A stretch of 53,850 nucleotides of DNA from Syntrophus gentianae (GCF_900109885.1 NZ_FOBS01000022.1:1-53850); one strand, 5' to 3'. Counted from the stretch's first letter, positions 1 to 8,577 are shown. Notes: generated from the letters alone by a model not told the origin. Numbers and translations are program-made.

Positions 1-1761
1 GCCCGGATGGTGCAGGTCTTCGACAACCTCGGCAAGGTGACGGAAATCACCGGAGTCGCCATGAACTCCGCAGGCTCTGCAGCCAAGGAAGTGGCGGCCC
101 GGATGGCGAGCTCTGAGGTGCAGCTCGACCGCTTCAAGGTGGGCTTCGAGAACCTGGGGATCACGATTGGCGACAAGTTCCGGGAATCGGCCACCAAGGC
201 GATCGCCGGGGGCAATGAGATCATGTCCGCCTTCTCAGGTCTGGTTTCCTCCGGGACTTTCGATCCTGTCTTCGATGCCTTGTCCGGATTCAGTACCAAG
301 CTCTACGACTATCTGAAGATCATCGCCAAGAACCTTCCCGCCGCCTTCGAGAAGGTGGACTTCGATGGTCTGCTCGATGCCCTGGGGGATCTCGGCGATG
401 CCTTCGGGTCCTGGTTCGATGGAATCGACCTGACCACGGTGGACGGTCTGGCGGAAGGGCTCCAGACCCTGGTGGACATCATTGCCGGGTTGGTCGAACT
501 GACGGCGGGCATGGTGGAGGGATTCAAGCCCTTCGTCAGTGCGGTGTCGGAGTTTCTTGTCTCCCTGGGAAAAGGAGATGAGGAATCCCCAAAGACCCTG
601 GGGACGATCCTGGCCCTGGCCAAAATGGTCGAACTGGCCGGCCTGGGGTTTGTGGCGGCGGTCACCGCCGTCGATCAGTACAAGCTCAGCATCGCCGGCC
701 TGTTCAATGTCGTGGGCGGCGGAGCCCAGGTTCTCTGGAACGGGATGCAGCTGATCGCCGACGCCATCCAGGGCGTCTTCGTCCTTGCCGAAGGGGCGAT
801 CCTGTCCTTCATCAACAAGATCACCCTGGGTCTGGCCTCTCTGTTTCCCGCCTTCAAGGACGCCCAGGCCATCGTCGAATCCTCGGGGAAGAAGATCAGC
901 ACCAACATCGACACGGACGCCGCCGACGCCCGGCGGGGCCTGGACCGGATGATCGAGGGATTCAACCAGTTGGCCTCGGAATCGGGAAAATCATCCGCCA
1001 CGGTGACCTCATCCCTGAAAACCATCCCCGACAAGAAGACCTGGGATCTGGATATTTCAAGCCTCACGGCCAATGCTAACAAGGCCACAACGGAGCTCTT
1101 CAAGATCCCCGACAAGAAGGAGACGACCGTCACCGCCAAGGCGGACACCATACAGATGGAGCTGGTAAAGAAGCTCGTCATCGAAACCCTGCCCGACGGG
1201 ACCGTCTCCATCCACGAGGTCTTCGTCAATGAGCCGAAGCTGGAGGCAGCGAAAAAGACCCTCGATGAGGCCCTGCCCAAGGAGAAGAAGATCGACGCCT
1301 CCATCGAGACGGCAAGGATCAAAGCCCAGGCGGACATCATCTCCCAGGCCATCGAATGGAAGGCCAAGGTGGACATCTCCCAGGCGGAACAGGCCACGAA
1401 ACAACTGGAGTCCATGCTCAAGAGCATCGACACCGGGATCGACTCCACGGGAGACACCCTGGCCAGTCTCTTCAAAACCATGGAAAACAGCGGTTCCAAC
1501 TGGCAGCTCTACGACGCCATCGAGAAGGAGAAGGAATACCGGGAGCAGGAGTTCGAACTGCAGAAGAAGCTCGTGGAGCAGCAGCTGAAGCTCCAGGAGG
1601 CCAAGACCAAGGCCCTGGAATCGGGCAGCCAGGTCATCCAGGTCGAAGCGGCCGGACTTCAGCCCCACCTGGAGATGATCCTCTGGGAGATCCTCTCGGC
1701 TATTCAACTCAGGGCCAATGAGGAGGCAGCGGAATTTCTGCTGGGGGTGAAGACGGCATGA
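1..1761 (+). CDS. Phage tail tape measure protein, C-terminal part (5' partial)
   Basis: The frame is open to the window edge (codons for Ala-Arg precede the first ATG at 7), so this is the end of a longer gene. About 586 residues are visible. The first 60 residues (SAAKEVAARMASSEVQLDRF, then GITIGDKF) look like the core of TP901-type tape measure proteins. A long stretch of helices and small hydrophobic segments follows (about 150-290), then a lysine/glutamate-rich coiled-coil tail near 500-550. Tape measure proteins set tail length and help eject DNA. It overlaps the next gene by four bases (ATGA at 1758), as in phage tail operons. Family assignment rests on composition and neighbourhood, not on a catalytic motif. 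Confidence 0.75.
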   Translation, partial: ARMVQVFDNLGKVTEITGVAMNSAGSAAKEVAARMASSEVQLDRFKVGFENLGITIGDKFRESATKAIAGGNEIMSAFSGLVSSGTFDPVFDALSGFSTKLYDYLKIIAKNLPAAFEKVDFDGLLDALGDLGDAFGSWFDGIDLTTVDGLAEGLQTLVDIIAGLVELTAGMVEGFKPFVSAVSEFLVSLGKGDEESPKTLGTILALAKMVELAGLGFVAAVTAVDQYKLSIAGLFNVVGGGAQVLWNGMQLIADAIQGVFVLAEGAILSFINKITLGLASLFPAFKDAQAIVESSGKKISTNIDTDAADARRGLDRMIEGFNQLASESGKSSATVTSSLKTIPDKKTWDLDISSLTANANKATTELFKIPDKKETTVTAKADTIQMELVKKLVIETLPDGTVSIHEVFVNEPKLEAAKKTLDEALPKEKKIDASIETARIKAQADIISQAIEWKAKVDISQAEQATKQLESMLKSIDTGIDSTGDTLASLFKTMENSGSNWQLYDAIEKEKEYREQEFELQKKLVEQQLKLQEAKTKALESGSQVIQVEAAGLQPHLEMILWEILSAIQLRANEEAAEFLLGVKTA

Positions 1762-2126
1762 CCTCTCGACTCTATAAGATAGGACTCGCGTCCCGGCTCT
1801 ATGACTCCGACGGCGCTTTGATCGTGGATCCACTTCCCGAGGACACGCAGATCCGGGAGAACACCCGGCGCTTGACCAGGACGAAAACCCTGGACGGAGG
1901 TGTCGTCATCACCGACAGCGGCTTCTCCCACGGCGACCGCACCTTCGATCTGGCGATTGCCTCCACGCCTGCCTTATGGTCCTTCCTCTGGAGCCTCTTT
2001 CAGAATTCATCATGGATCACCGTCACAACCGACGAAGCCTGCTTTTTGGCCAAGATGGAAGACCTGAAGGAAAGAAACGGAAAAATAACGATGAAAATCC
2101 TCGTCAGCGAAGTACTGACGGAGTAG
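1758..2126 (+). CDS. Phage tail-associated hypothetical protein
   Basis: A 122-residue protein whose ATG overlaps the stop of the tape measure gene. It is mixed alpha/beta with no membrane segment and no recognised catalytic motif. The tract TKTLDGGVVITDSGFSHGDR resembles small distal-tail or tail-completion proteins that sit between the tape measure and tip genes. Translational coupling and position support a tail role. I do not recognise a named family, so function stays inferred from context. Confidence 0.7.
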   Translation: MTSRLYKIGLASRLYDSDGALIVDPLPEDTQIRENTRRLTRTKTLDGGVVITDSGFSHGDRTFDLAIASTPALWSFLWSLFQNSSWITVTTDEACFLAKMEDLKERNGKITMKILVSEVLTE

Positions 2127-2134
2127 GAGAAACC

Positions 2135-2572
2135 ATGGCAATCATCTGCACCCTCTCCAACCATTGGCGTTATCAGCTCGGCGCGAAGGCCGTCGATATC
2201 GCCAACGACACCTTCAAGGCCATCCTGATGGATGACACCTTCGTCTTCGACAAGGACACCCATGCGACCCTGGCGGATGTGACCGCCTCCCCGTCTACGG
2301 AACTCCCTACGGGCAACGGCTACACCCGGCAGAACAAGACCCTCTCCGGAGGCTCCTGGGCGGAAAACGACACCAGCGACAAGGGCGTCCGGACCTTCGA
2401 CAATATCAGCTGGACGGCCTCCGGCGGGGCCATCGGCCCGATCGGAAGCCTGGTCATCTACGACGACACCACCTCGGACGACACGGTCGTGGGCTGCATC
2501 GATTTCGGGACGGACTACACCATTCCCGAGGGCTCCACCTTCCAGGTCCAGGCCCCGGCGATCGAGATCTAG
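2135..2572 (+). CDS. Phage structural hypothetical protein (tail operon)
   Basis: 145 residues. I chose the ATG at 2135 because a GGAGA box sits at 2126-2130, overlapping the end of the previous gene; the open frame extends upstream but would overlap that gene heavily. The protein is rich in Thr, Asp and Gly, with alternating beta-like segments (TLSGGSWAENDTSDKGVRTF, then GSLVIYDDTTSDDTVVGCID), typical of beta-rich virion proteins. The C-terminal tract TIPEGSTFQVQ resembles small phage tail or decoration proteins. The exact role is unknown. Confidence 0.7.
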   Translation: MAIICTLSNHWRYQLGAKAVDIANDTFKAILMDDTFVFDKDTHATLADVTASPSTELPTGNGYTRQNKTLSGGSWAENDTSDKGVRTFDNISWTASGGAIGPIGSLVIYDDTTSDDTVVGCIDFGTDYTIPEGSTFQVQAPAIEI

Positions 2573-2580
2573 GGGAACCC

Positions 2581-4176
2581 ATGGGTTGGCTTATCGGCTG
2601 GACATACCGGAAGAGCGTCAGCCTTTCCCGATCCTCCGGAGCGGTCACAAACTACCCGATGAAGGTGCTGGTGGGCGAGAGCTCCGGCGCATCCGGATCG
2701 GATGTGCACTGCGAGGGGCACTGCCTTTCCTCCTTCAATGATCTCCGATTCACGAAATCCGATGGGACGACCCTTCTGGACTACTGGATCGAATCCGTCA
2801 CGGGAACATCGCCGAACCGGGTGGCGACCGTCTGGGTCAAGTTCGACTCCATCGGGACGTCGGCAATTACGTTCTACCTGTACTATGAGAACTCCGGGGC
2901 GTCGGTTGTAAGCAGCGGAGTCAACACCTTCACCAGGTTCGACGACTACGAATGGGGATCGGACGGCACGGACCTGGCGGCAAGCGGCGGATCGATCACC
3001 TACCAAACCCCGAACAACGGCTCCGCCATCTCGACGGACCATGCCTATGGCGGAACAAGGAGCGCAAAGCTCCCCTATCATGCCGACTATTCCTACCTGG
3101 GGTGCTCTATCACAGCCGTCGATGCCATGGCGCTTTCCTTTCGCTGGTACTCCGCCCAGGCGGTGAATTATACCTGCTTTGCCTTCGGGAACGCCACGAA
3201 GAGGATCTGGGTGGACATCGTCGAGGGAAGCATTTCCTACTGGGACGGCTCTTCTCATGACACGGGCCATGACATCGGCGATGCGGCCTGGGATCTCTTC
3301 GAGGTGAAAAACACTGATTGGGCCGCCGGGACTTACAGCCTGTACCTGAACGGGACCCTCATTGCCGACGGCATCATGGAGACGAGCTCCGACAGCGAGG
3401 ATACCTTCCAGGCCTGGGGATCAGACACCTCAGGGGATACCGTCTGGTTGGACAACCTGGTGGTGAGAAGCTGGCAGTCCGTAGAGCCCTCCTGGGGAGC
3501 CTGGGGCGCTGAAGACGACGGTTCGGTGAGCCTTTCCGGGATCGCCCTGGCGGCATCCCCCGCCCTGTCCACCGCCCTGGAGATCGATCTTCTTCCACCC
3601 GCCCTGGCTGTTTCTTCGGCTTTGCGCCTGGAGGGAAACCTCGCTGTCTTCGTCGATCAAAATTATCAGATCACCTATCGCTGCCTCCTGACAGGTGCGG
3701 CAGATGGTTTAAGCGACCAGGTCCTTCCCATATCTTCCTTCCAGGGGCGTTTCCGCTCCGGTGATCCCTCGTTCCTCTCCGTCGTGGTCCCCGGCCTGGA
3801 CTATGCGGAGGCCATCAATGCGAGATCCAGCGGCAACCTGATTGTCTTCATGGTCAAGACCTACCCGGCGGGGGGATCCATCTCCGAGGCGATCTGCACC
3901 GTGGATCTGGAGGACATCCGCCTTGATGAAGGGACCTCCTCCGCTAGTATCGCCCTCTCCGGCCACCGGACGGAATCCTGGCCGGCAAAGTCGATCTCCC
4001 TGAGCGGCGTATCCTACCGGTGCGTCACGAACGGGATGTTCCGCTGCCGCTGCGTCCCCGATCTCTATGTCCGGCCGGGCGACACCGTGGAGGTGAACGG
4101 CGATTCCTTCACCGCGGACCTGATCACCTGGACCGTAGGCGCCGGCATCGAGTCCATGGAAGTGTCGGAGGAATAA
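2581..4176 (+). CDS. DUF2341-containing phage tail/tip protein
   Basis: 531 residues. The N-terminal region (about 1-110) matches the DUF2341 pattern: Trp-Thr-Tyr-Arg-Lys-Ser opening, then DLRFTKSDGTTLLDYWIES and VWVKFDS, ending in FYLYYENSGA. Residues about 130-300 look like a concanavalin/LamG-type beta sandwich (LYLNGTLIADG, DTVWLDNLVVRSW). The last 190 residues are different, with a beta-rich segment and CRCVPDLYVRPGDTV near the end, resembling phage baseplate or tip modules. A carbohydrate-contacting, receptor-facing tail protein is the likely role. The stop overlaps the next start (TAATG, 4174-4178). Domain calls are from pattern recall. Confidence 0.7.
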   Translation: MGWLIGWTYRKSVSLSRSSGAVTNYPMKVLVGESSGASGSDVHCEGHCLSSFNDLRFTKSDGTTLLDYWIESVTGTSPNRVATVWVKFDSIGTSAITFYLYYENSGASVVSSGVNTFTRFDDYEWGSDGTDLAASGGSITYQTPNNGSAISTDHAYGGTRSAKLPYHADYSYLGCSITAVDAMALSFRWYSAQAVNYTCFAFGNATKRIWVDIVEGSISYWDGSSHDTGHDIGDAAWDLFEVKNTDWAAGTYSLYLNGTLIADGIMETSSDSEDTFQAWGSDTSGDTVWLDNLVVRSWQSVEPSWGAWGAEDDGSVSLSGIALAASPALSTALEIDLLPPALAVSSALRLEGNLAVFVDQNYQITYRCLLTGAADGLSDQVLPISSFQGRFRSGDPSFLSVVVPGLDYAEAINARSSGNLIVFMVKTYPAGGSISEAICTVDLEDIRLDEGTSSASIALSGHRTESWPAKSISLSGVSYRCVTNGMFRCRCVPDLYVRPGDTVEVNGDSFTADLITWTVGAGIESMEVSEE

Positions 4177-5495
4177 TGGGCAAGGGGATGATCATCAGCG
4201 GCGGTAAGGACGGCAGGTACCAGGTAAAGCTCCTCTTCGCCCGGGATCGGATCACGAAGCGCATCGCCGCTTTCAATCAGCAGATCACCCTCCTGACGGA
4301 GCAGATCGCCGCCCTGGCTTCGGAGATCCTCGAGCTTGAATCGGAAATCGCTTTTCTCAAACTGGAGGCGCAAATCCTTACCGAACAGGATCGGGAGGGG
4401 AACAAGAATGAAATCGAGAAAAAGAACAACGAACTCACCAAAAAGATCGATGAACGGTATGCCAAGAAACGGCGGAAATCCGCCCTGGAGCTTATGAAGA
4501 CCTCCGTCCAGAAGAAGATCGATTATCTCAACGACAACATGCCGGCGGATGAAAGTGTGGAAGCCTGGTGTGCGGATCTTTCCCGGAATCTGAAAGGGGA
4601 AGTGGGAACCGTCGAGATCCCGGGAGAGCGGGCGATTGTTCTGATCCAGCCGGGCTACAGCAACGCCTCCGCTTACAGCGCAGCGAGGGACGGGATTCTT
4701 GAGCCTGCCCTGGCGGGGACGCCTGCAGGGACGTTCTTCAACTGGGCGCTGCTGCCGGGATGGCAGAAATGGAAGCCGACCTACCGTTCCGGTTACATCA
4801 CGGCCAAGGACGGGGTGCTCTGCGATGTGGCCCTCATTGAATCGGTGAGCAGCGTCAAGGACCTGGATGTCAACACCGTTTCCTTTCTGCAGAATGTCCC
4901 CATGGTTTACATGGAGTGCAACGAGGTCGCCTTCCTGGTGGGGGATCACGTCGTTGTTCAGTTCGAAGGGCAGAGCTGGGATCATCCGAAGGTCATAGGC
5001 TTTGTCGATCACCCGCGGGGCTGCTACTGGGAGCCTTGGAACGGTCCCCTGATCACGACGGACAATCTCTGGGTGATCACTGGGATCGAAGAGGGCTATA
5101 CCCTTCCCACGGATCCGGAAAATCCGAAATATGGGAGGCTGTGTCTGGATTTTTCCGCCGGATCGACGACCCTCATCACGGTGATCTCCGTCGAAGATAT
5201 CGCGATTCCCATCTCAAAAAAGCAGTTTTTCATCAAAATAGAGAGTTCTTACCAATCGACTGCCTTTGACTCGCACTTTGCCTTCATCACGCTCCATGGA
5301 GTAACCGGGAAGGCCTTCACCATGAATTTCATCAATGTCGGCGCGAGCAGCGGGGTGTATCAGAACGACGGAAAGACCCCGGTCGAACTCGAGGATTATG
5401 ATCTGGGGGATTTTATCATCAAGGTTGAAATTAACGCACACGCCAATCCGGGGCATACCTTTCATTACGAGATCGATTTTATCAATTTTCTGTAG
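4176..5495 (+). CDS. Phage tail tip/spike-like protein with coiled-coil N-terminus
   Basis: 439 residues. The ATG at 4176 shares an A with the preceding stop codon and is preferred to the upstream start at 4020, which lies deep inside the previous gene. Residues about 25-110 form a long charged coiled coil (QITLLTEQIAALASEILELE). A middle domain (about 130-290) has WALLPGWQKWKPTYRSGYIT and VAFLVGDHVVVQFEGQSWDH, the latter like the small beta-barrel of tail spike hub proteins. The C-terminus is beta-rich. It is the last tail gene in the run. A trimeric tip or fibre is inferred from the coiled coil and context. Confidence 0.65.
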   Translation: MGKGMIISGGKDGRYQVKLLFARDRITKRIAAFNQQITLLTEQIAALASEILELESEIAFLKLEAQILTEQDREGNKNEIEKKNNELTKKIDERYAKKRRKSALELMKTSVQKKIDYLNDNMPADESVEAWCADLSRNLKGEVGTVEIPGERAIVLIQPGYSNASAYSAARDGILEPALAGTPAGTFFNWALLPGWQKWKPTYRSGYITAKDGVLCDVALIESVSSVKDLDVNTVSFLQNVPMVYMECNEVAFLVGDHVVVQFEGQSWDHPKVIGFVDHPRGCYWEPWNGPLITTDNLWVITGIEEGYTLPTDPENPKYGRLCLDFSAGSTTLITVISVEDIAIPISKKQFFIKIESSYQSTAFDSHFAFITLHGVTGKAFTMNFINVGASSGVYQNDGKTPVELEDYDLGDFIIKVEINAHANPGHTFHYEIDFINFL

Positions 5496-6027
5496 AATAT
5501 TGATTGAGGCTTAAAACGGCATTCATCTACAATTCCACATTTTTGATAAGACTTTATATTGAGGATTACCGTGTGAAAGGGAGCAAAGAATGGTTATCAA
5601 TATTGATACAGCCCCAATTATATTATCATTCCACAGGGATTCGTTAAGATTCCTTACCATCCCCCCGGCTGTGTCCCAAATCCATGCCCGAGAAATCCAA
5701 CTTATCCAGCACCATAGCCCAAGTAATGATCAAACCACACTGACATCCACCATATCTGCCTTTACCAGTTTTTTAAAGGTATATATTCCGTAATTAATCC
5801 GTATTGCTTAAATCGAAATTTCTGGCAATTTAAGGCGTTTAGATTGCCTGCTTTGTAGGCAATCTAATAAACTGCGTTTAATTTTTGCCACTTCAAAATG
5901 GCTTTCCACAGAAATCTAAAATGTTGTCAACATGTTCTGTTGTTACGTCTGAAATAACCAGTGGATATATTTTCTAAGAACGAAGGATTGTCCCTGGACT
6001 GAAAGTCTATATATATTCTACCGGTTG
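5496..6027. other. AT-rich intergenic region after the tail genes
   Basis: About 530 bases with no convincing gene. A 67-codon open frame at 5590-5793 lacks a ribosome site and recognisable protein features. An inverted repeat with 11-bp arms (TTAGATTGCCT / AGGCAATCTAA) lies at 5839-5867 with a 7-base loop. Its T-run is weak, so it may be a poor terminator or a small repeat. A and T content rises sharply compared with the tail genes. Confidence 0.6.
5839..5867. repeat. Inverted repeat, 11-bp arms
   Basis: TTAGATTGCCT at 5839-5849 pairs perfectly with AGGCAATCTAA at 5857-5867 across a 7-base loop. The downstream sequence has only a short, broken T tract (ATTTTTG at about 5881), so it is at best a weak terminator for the tail operon. 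Confidence 0.6.
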
Positions 6028-7125
6028 ATGATCATGAAAGTTGAGAATAAGACCAAAGTACAATTCATCAAAGATTCGGAAAAGATGAGACAGAGAATTA
6101 CTGAAGTTAAAACTACAGAAGGACTTCAAAAATCGTCTAATCAAGAGAATGAACTTTGGTATATGAGCATTCTCTCTCCAGAAGACAACTCAGGGAAAAT
6201 AGAGCTTGCCGAGATTCTTGATGTCCCTACAGTCCAGGTCGTTATGGACAACTTCTATGAACTCGCACACATTCCCATGAGCATTATTGATCTCAAAGGT
6301 AAAGTTCTTGCTGGTGTTGGATGGCAGGATATTTGCGTAAAATTCCATCGAATCCATCCAGAAACCTGCAAGAATTGCATTGAGAGTGATACCAAGCTCA
6401 CCGCTGGTATTTCAGCCGGAGAGTCTAAACTATACAAGTGCAAAAACAAAATGTGGGATGCCGCAACACCCATTATGATGTGCAATGAACATGTGGGCAA
6501 TGTATTTTGCGGACAATTCTTTTTCGATGACGAACCCATTGATTATGAGATGTTCCGATCACAGGCCAGAAAATACGGTTTTCCTGAAGAGGGGTACATT
6601 GCTGCTTTGGAGTCTGTTCCTCGATTGAGCAGAAAAAAGCTGGATATGGGAATGGCTTTTTGCGAAAAGGTCGCCCAAATGTTTTCACAATTGAGTTATA
6701 GCAGAATAACGCTGGCTAGATCATTGGCAAAACGGGATATCCTATTGAACTCACTACAAGCACAGGAGGACCTGGGGGATAGATTCCTGGACAATATTAA
6801 GATACAGGTTCTTCCCTATCTTGAAAAACTGAAAAAAACATCACTTGATGAAGTACAGAAGGATCTCATCAAAACCACAGAATCTCACCTTGACAAGATC
6901 TCATCACCCTTTGTGCAGAAACTATCATCAAGATATTTAAATCTGACGAAGACAGAACTTCAGATTGCCGTACTAGTTAAAGAAGGAAAAACGTCAAAGG
7001 AAATAGCCCATATCTTGAATTCAAAGAAACGAGTTATTGAATTTCACAGAGAAAACATACGTGCGAAATTGGGCTTGAAAAATAAGAAGGGTAGTCTTGT
7101 CACGTTGCTCCAATCCTTTTCATAA
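6028..7125 (+). CDS. PocR-domain LuxR-family transcriptional regulator
   Basis: 365 residues from ATG 6028 (a TTG at 6025 and an ATG at 6034 are alternatives). Residues about 66-222 match the PocR ligand-binding domain: FYELAHIPMSIIDLKGKVL, then CKNC at 114-117, CKNKMWDAATPI, and VGNVFCGQFFFD. A helical linker follows. Residues about 305-362 are a LuxR-type helix-turn-helix (LTKTELQIAVLVKEGKTSKE, then ILNSKKRVIEFH). PocR domains bind small ligands in regulators and sensor proteins; here the protein would be a one-component DNA-binding switch. It stands alone in an AT-rich region between phage tail genes and a tRNA-type attachment site, suggesting cargo of the element. The ligand is unknown. 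Confidence 0.85.
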   Translation: MIMKVENKTKVQFIKDSEKMRQRITEVKTTEGLQKSSNQENELWYMSILSPEDNSGKIELAEILDVPTVQVVMDNFYELAHIPMSIIDLKGKVLAGVGWQDICVKFHRIHPETCKNCIESDTKLTAGISAGESKLYKCKNKMWDAATPIMMCNEHVGNVFCGQFFFDDEPIDYEMFRSQARKYGFPEEGYIAALESVPRLSRKKLDMGMAFCEKVAQMFSQLSYSRITLARSLAKRDILLNSLQAQEDLGDRFLDNIKIQVLPYLEKLKKTSLDEVQKDLIKTTESHLDKISSPFVQKLSSRYLNLTKTELQIAVLVKEGKTSKEIAHILNSKKRVIEFHRENIRAKLGLKNKKGSLVTLLQSFS

Positions 7126-7476
7126 GATAAATATCATATAAGTTTGAAGAGCAATACGGGCGGATTGAAAATTGATTGGCAATGTGCTGTCCGTTACATC
7201 TACAACTTCTTCATCTGCCTATGTCAGCAATACCACAGATTACCGTTACAAACATTCAACAGTGCCTGTCTGAATTGGACCCTAATAACGAATCTGGAAA
7301 AATTACTCTGACTCCTTTTTCAAATATATTCATTTAGGATGAAATATTTGTGCTTACATTTTATAGATTTTGACTATCTTGATTTTTTGCTTCTTCTAAT
7401 ATAGTCCTCTTTCAAGGAAAGCATATGATCACCCTGCCATATATTTTTTATTGATGAGAAAGGGGCAATAGAAGTG
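7126..7476. other. Intergenic region, nothing recognised
   Basis: About 350 AT-rich bases between the PocR regulator and the PilZ gene. I see no open frame with a ribosome site, no strong hairpin and no known RNA motif. It presumably holds the promoter of the PilZ gene. Confidence 0.5.
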
Positions 7477-7956
7477 ATGCGAAAAGTCTTGGTGAATGAA
7501 AAAAACATGGCATGGGTAACATGTGAAAAATGCAGCAATACTTCATCTGTTGATTTAAGCAATTTAAGCAAAATAAGTGGCAGTATACATATAATTAATT
7601 ATAAATGTGTGGGATGTGCAACCGTGTTTGAGGTAGCTTGTGAATTCAGGAGGGTTAACAGGAAAGAAGTCAGTCTCAATGGATCCTTCATTCAGCAACA
7701 GCCCATGGAAGACTACGCAGGAAGAATCGAGATAATAGACATCTCAAAGACCGGAATAAAGTTCAAGACTCGGGTGAAATATAATTTTAAGCCTGGCTAT
7801 ATTTTAAAACTCACGTTTACGTTGAACGATGGAAGAAAGACAAACGTTAATCAAATTATTGAAGTGAAATGGGTAAGTGGACAGATAATCGGAGGCGAAT
7901 TTAAAAATCAGGATCAGAGGACCAAAACGGATATTGGATTTTATCTTATGACTTAA
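7477..7956 (+). CDS. PilZ-domain protein with N-terminal zinc-ribbon-like segment
   Basis: 159 residues from ATG 7477, with a GGGG purine box about 12 bases upstream and a GTG at 7474 as alternative. Residues 1-50 contain two Cys pairs (CEKC and CVGC), a zinc-ribbon-like finger. Residues about 55-155 resemble PilZ: an early RRVNRKE element (R-rich motif) followed by EIIDISKTGIKFKTR, matching the (D/N)-x-S-x-x-G part of the c-di-GMP-binding signature. It likely acts as a c-di-GMP effector. Composition is AT-rich like the PocR gene beside it, and both may be element cargo. Confidence 0.75.
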   Translation: MRKVLVNEKNMAWVTCEKCSNTSSVDLSNLSKISGSIHIINYKCVGCATVFEVACEFRRVNRKEVSLNGSFIQQQPMEDYAGRIEIIDISKTGIKFKTRVKYNFKPGYILKLTFTLNDGRKTNVNQIIEVKWVSGQIIGGEFKNQDQRTKTDIGFYLMT

Positions 7957-8129
7957 ATTTCATGTAACGATAAAGCTAAATCGTCATTGATTTTCGATCA
8001 AAAGGATGAATATCTTTCAAAATCGCCGGATACTTGACTTCAGGAAGAAATATTCCGACCAGTGTTTTAATTTTTTTTGAAAATTTCGCAAATTTAGGGA
8101 GAAAATACTTTTTACATATGGGTTGCCCT

Positions 8130-8167
8130 GTAGACAATCAAGAAAAAATGTAGTCAACGGTAGTCAA
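8130..8167. repeat. Three GTAG(A/T)CAA repeats, first att-like module
   Basis: GTAGACAA at 8130-8137, GTAGTCAA at 8150-8157 and GTAGTCAA at 8160-8167. Starts are 20 and 10 bases apart, so all lie on the same face of the helix. They precede a hairpin and a tRNA 3'-half fragment. Phased short repeats next to a tRNA end look like integrase arm-type sites; this is inference. Confidence 0.6.
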
Positions 8168-8174
8168 TAGGCAT

Positions 8175-8207
8175 GAAAAAATGGTTACGAAAAAACTTCG
8201 TAACCAT
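8175..8207 (-). terminator. Hairpin with T-run beside the tRNA fragment
   Basis: ATGGTTACG (8181-8189) pairs with CGTAACCAT (8199-8207). Read on the minus strand, the stem is followed by a T-run, so it would be an intrinsic terminator directly downstream of the tRNA-like 3' end. The arrangement mirrors that of the tRNA-Arg terminator at 8463-8492. Confidence 0.65.
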
Positions 8208-8216
8208 TTGATTTAA

Positions 8217-8266
8217 TGGTTGGTCATGACAGAATCGAACTGTCGACACTCGGATTTTCAGACCGT
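8217..8266 (-). pseudogene. tRNA 3'-half fragment, tRNA-Phe-like
   Basis: On the minus strand this reads as an anticodon loop CTGAAAA (anticodon position GAA), variable GTGTC, a T-arm with a GACAG/CTGTC stem around TTCGATT, and an acceptor 3' strand ending in ACCA. The 5' half (D-arm, 5' acceptor strand) is absent upstream, and the anticodon stem is imperfect. A 3' half without its partner is what a tRNA-integrating element leaves at one end. The closest match from memory is the 3' half of tRNA-Phe. Confidence 0.65.
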
Positions 8267-8447
8267 TGATTTTTGCTCCGGATCTGTCCAGTGTCATTTT
8301 AACTGTAATAAGTCCAAATTATCTCTTACCCCAAAGCCTCAATTGATTAAAATACCAGTGTTTCACAATTAATGCTCTCTGGCTCGCATTTTGCGGGTAT
8401 CATACTTCAAATTTGTGTAAAAAATGAGGTTAACATGAGCTATGAGC

Positions 8448-8465
8448 GTAGACAAACGTAGACAC
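8448..8465. repeat. Two GTAGACA repeats, second att-like module
   Basis: GTAGACAA (8448-8455) and GTAGACAC (8458-8465) lie 10 bases apart, immediately before the terminator and 3' end of the intact tRNA-Arg. This is the same order and spacing as the module at 8130-8266. Confidence 0.6.
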
Positions 8466-8492
8466 AAAAAAAGGGGTTACATTTTGTAACCC
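8463..8492 (-). terminator. Terminator of tRNA-Arg
   Basis: GGGGTTAC (8473-8480) pairs with GTAACCCC (8485-8492). On the minus strand the hairpin is followed by seven T residues, just after the tRNA 3' end at 8501. Confidence 0.85.
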
Positions 8493-8500
8493 CTTGATTA

Positions 8501-8577
8501 TGGTGGGCGATGCGCGATTCGAACGCGCGGCCTTTGGTTCCGGAGACCAACGCTCTATCCTACTGAGCTAATCGCCC
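8501..8577 (-). tRNA. tRNA-Arg (anticodon CCG)
   Basis: A 77-base minus-strand gene folds as a full cloverleaf. The acceptor stem is GGGCGAT/ATCGCCC. The D-arm contains GCTCAGTAGGATAGAGC. The anticodon arm is TTGGT-CTCCGGA-ACCAA with anticodon CCG, which reads CGG. The T-arm is GCGCG-TTCGAAT-CGCGC, and the 3' ACCA is encoded. It is intact and has its own terminator. Its 3' end faces the prophage side, so it is a plausible integration target. Confidence 0.96.

Larger units (their letters stand above)
1..8500. mobile_element. Right-hand part of a prophage or integrated element
   Basis: Positions 1-5495 carry a run of tightly spaced plus-strand phage tail genes (tape measure, small tail proteins, tail tip or spike). 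The following AT-rich stretch carries two regulators unlike the flanking GC-rich chromosome. It ends at two tRNA 3' ends preceded by short repeats, which is where tRNA-targeting elements normally end. No integrase, capsid, terminase or lysis gene is in the window, so most of the element lies to the left. The exact right boundary (8266 or 8500) is inference. Confidence 0.55.

Noticed and set aside
5590-5793. 67-codon frame after the tail genes
   Set aside because: No ribosome site, low-complexity composition, in AT-rich DNA where short frames arise by chance.
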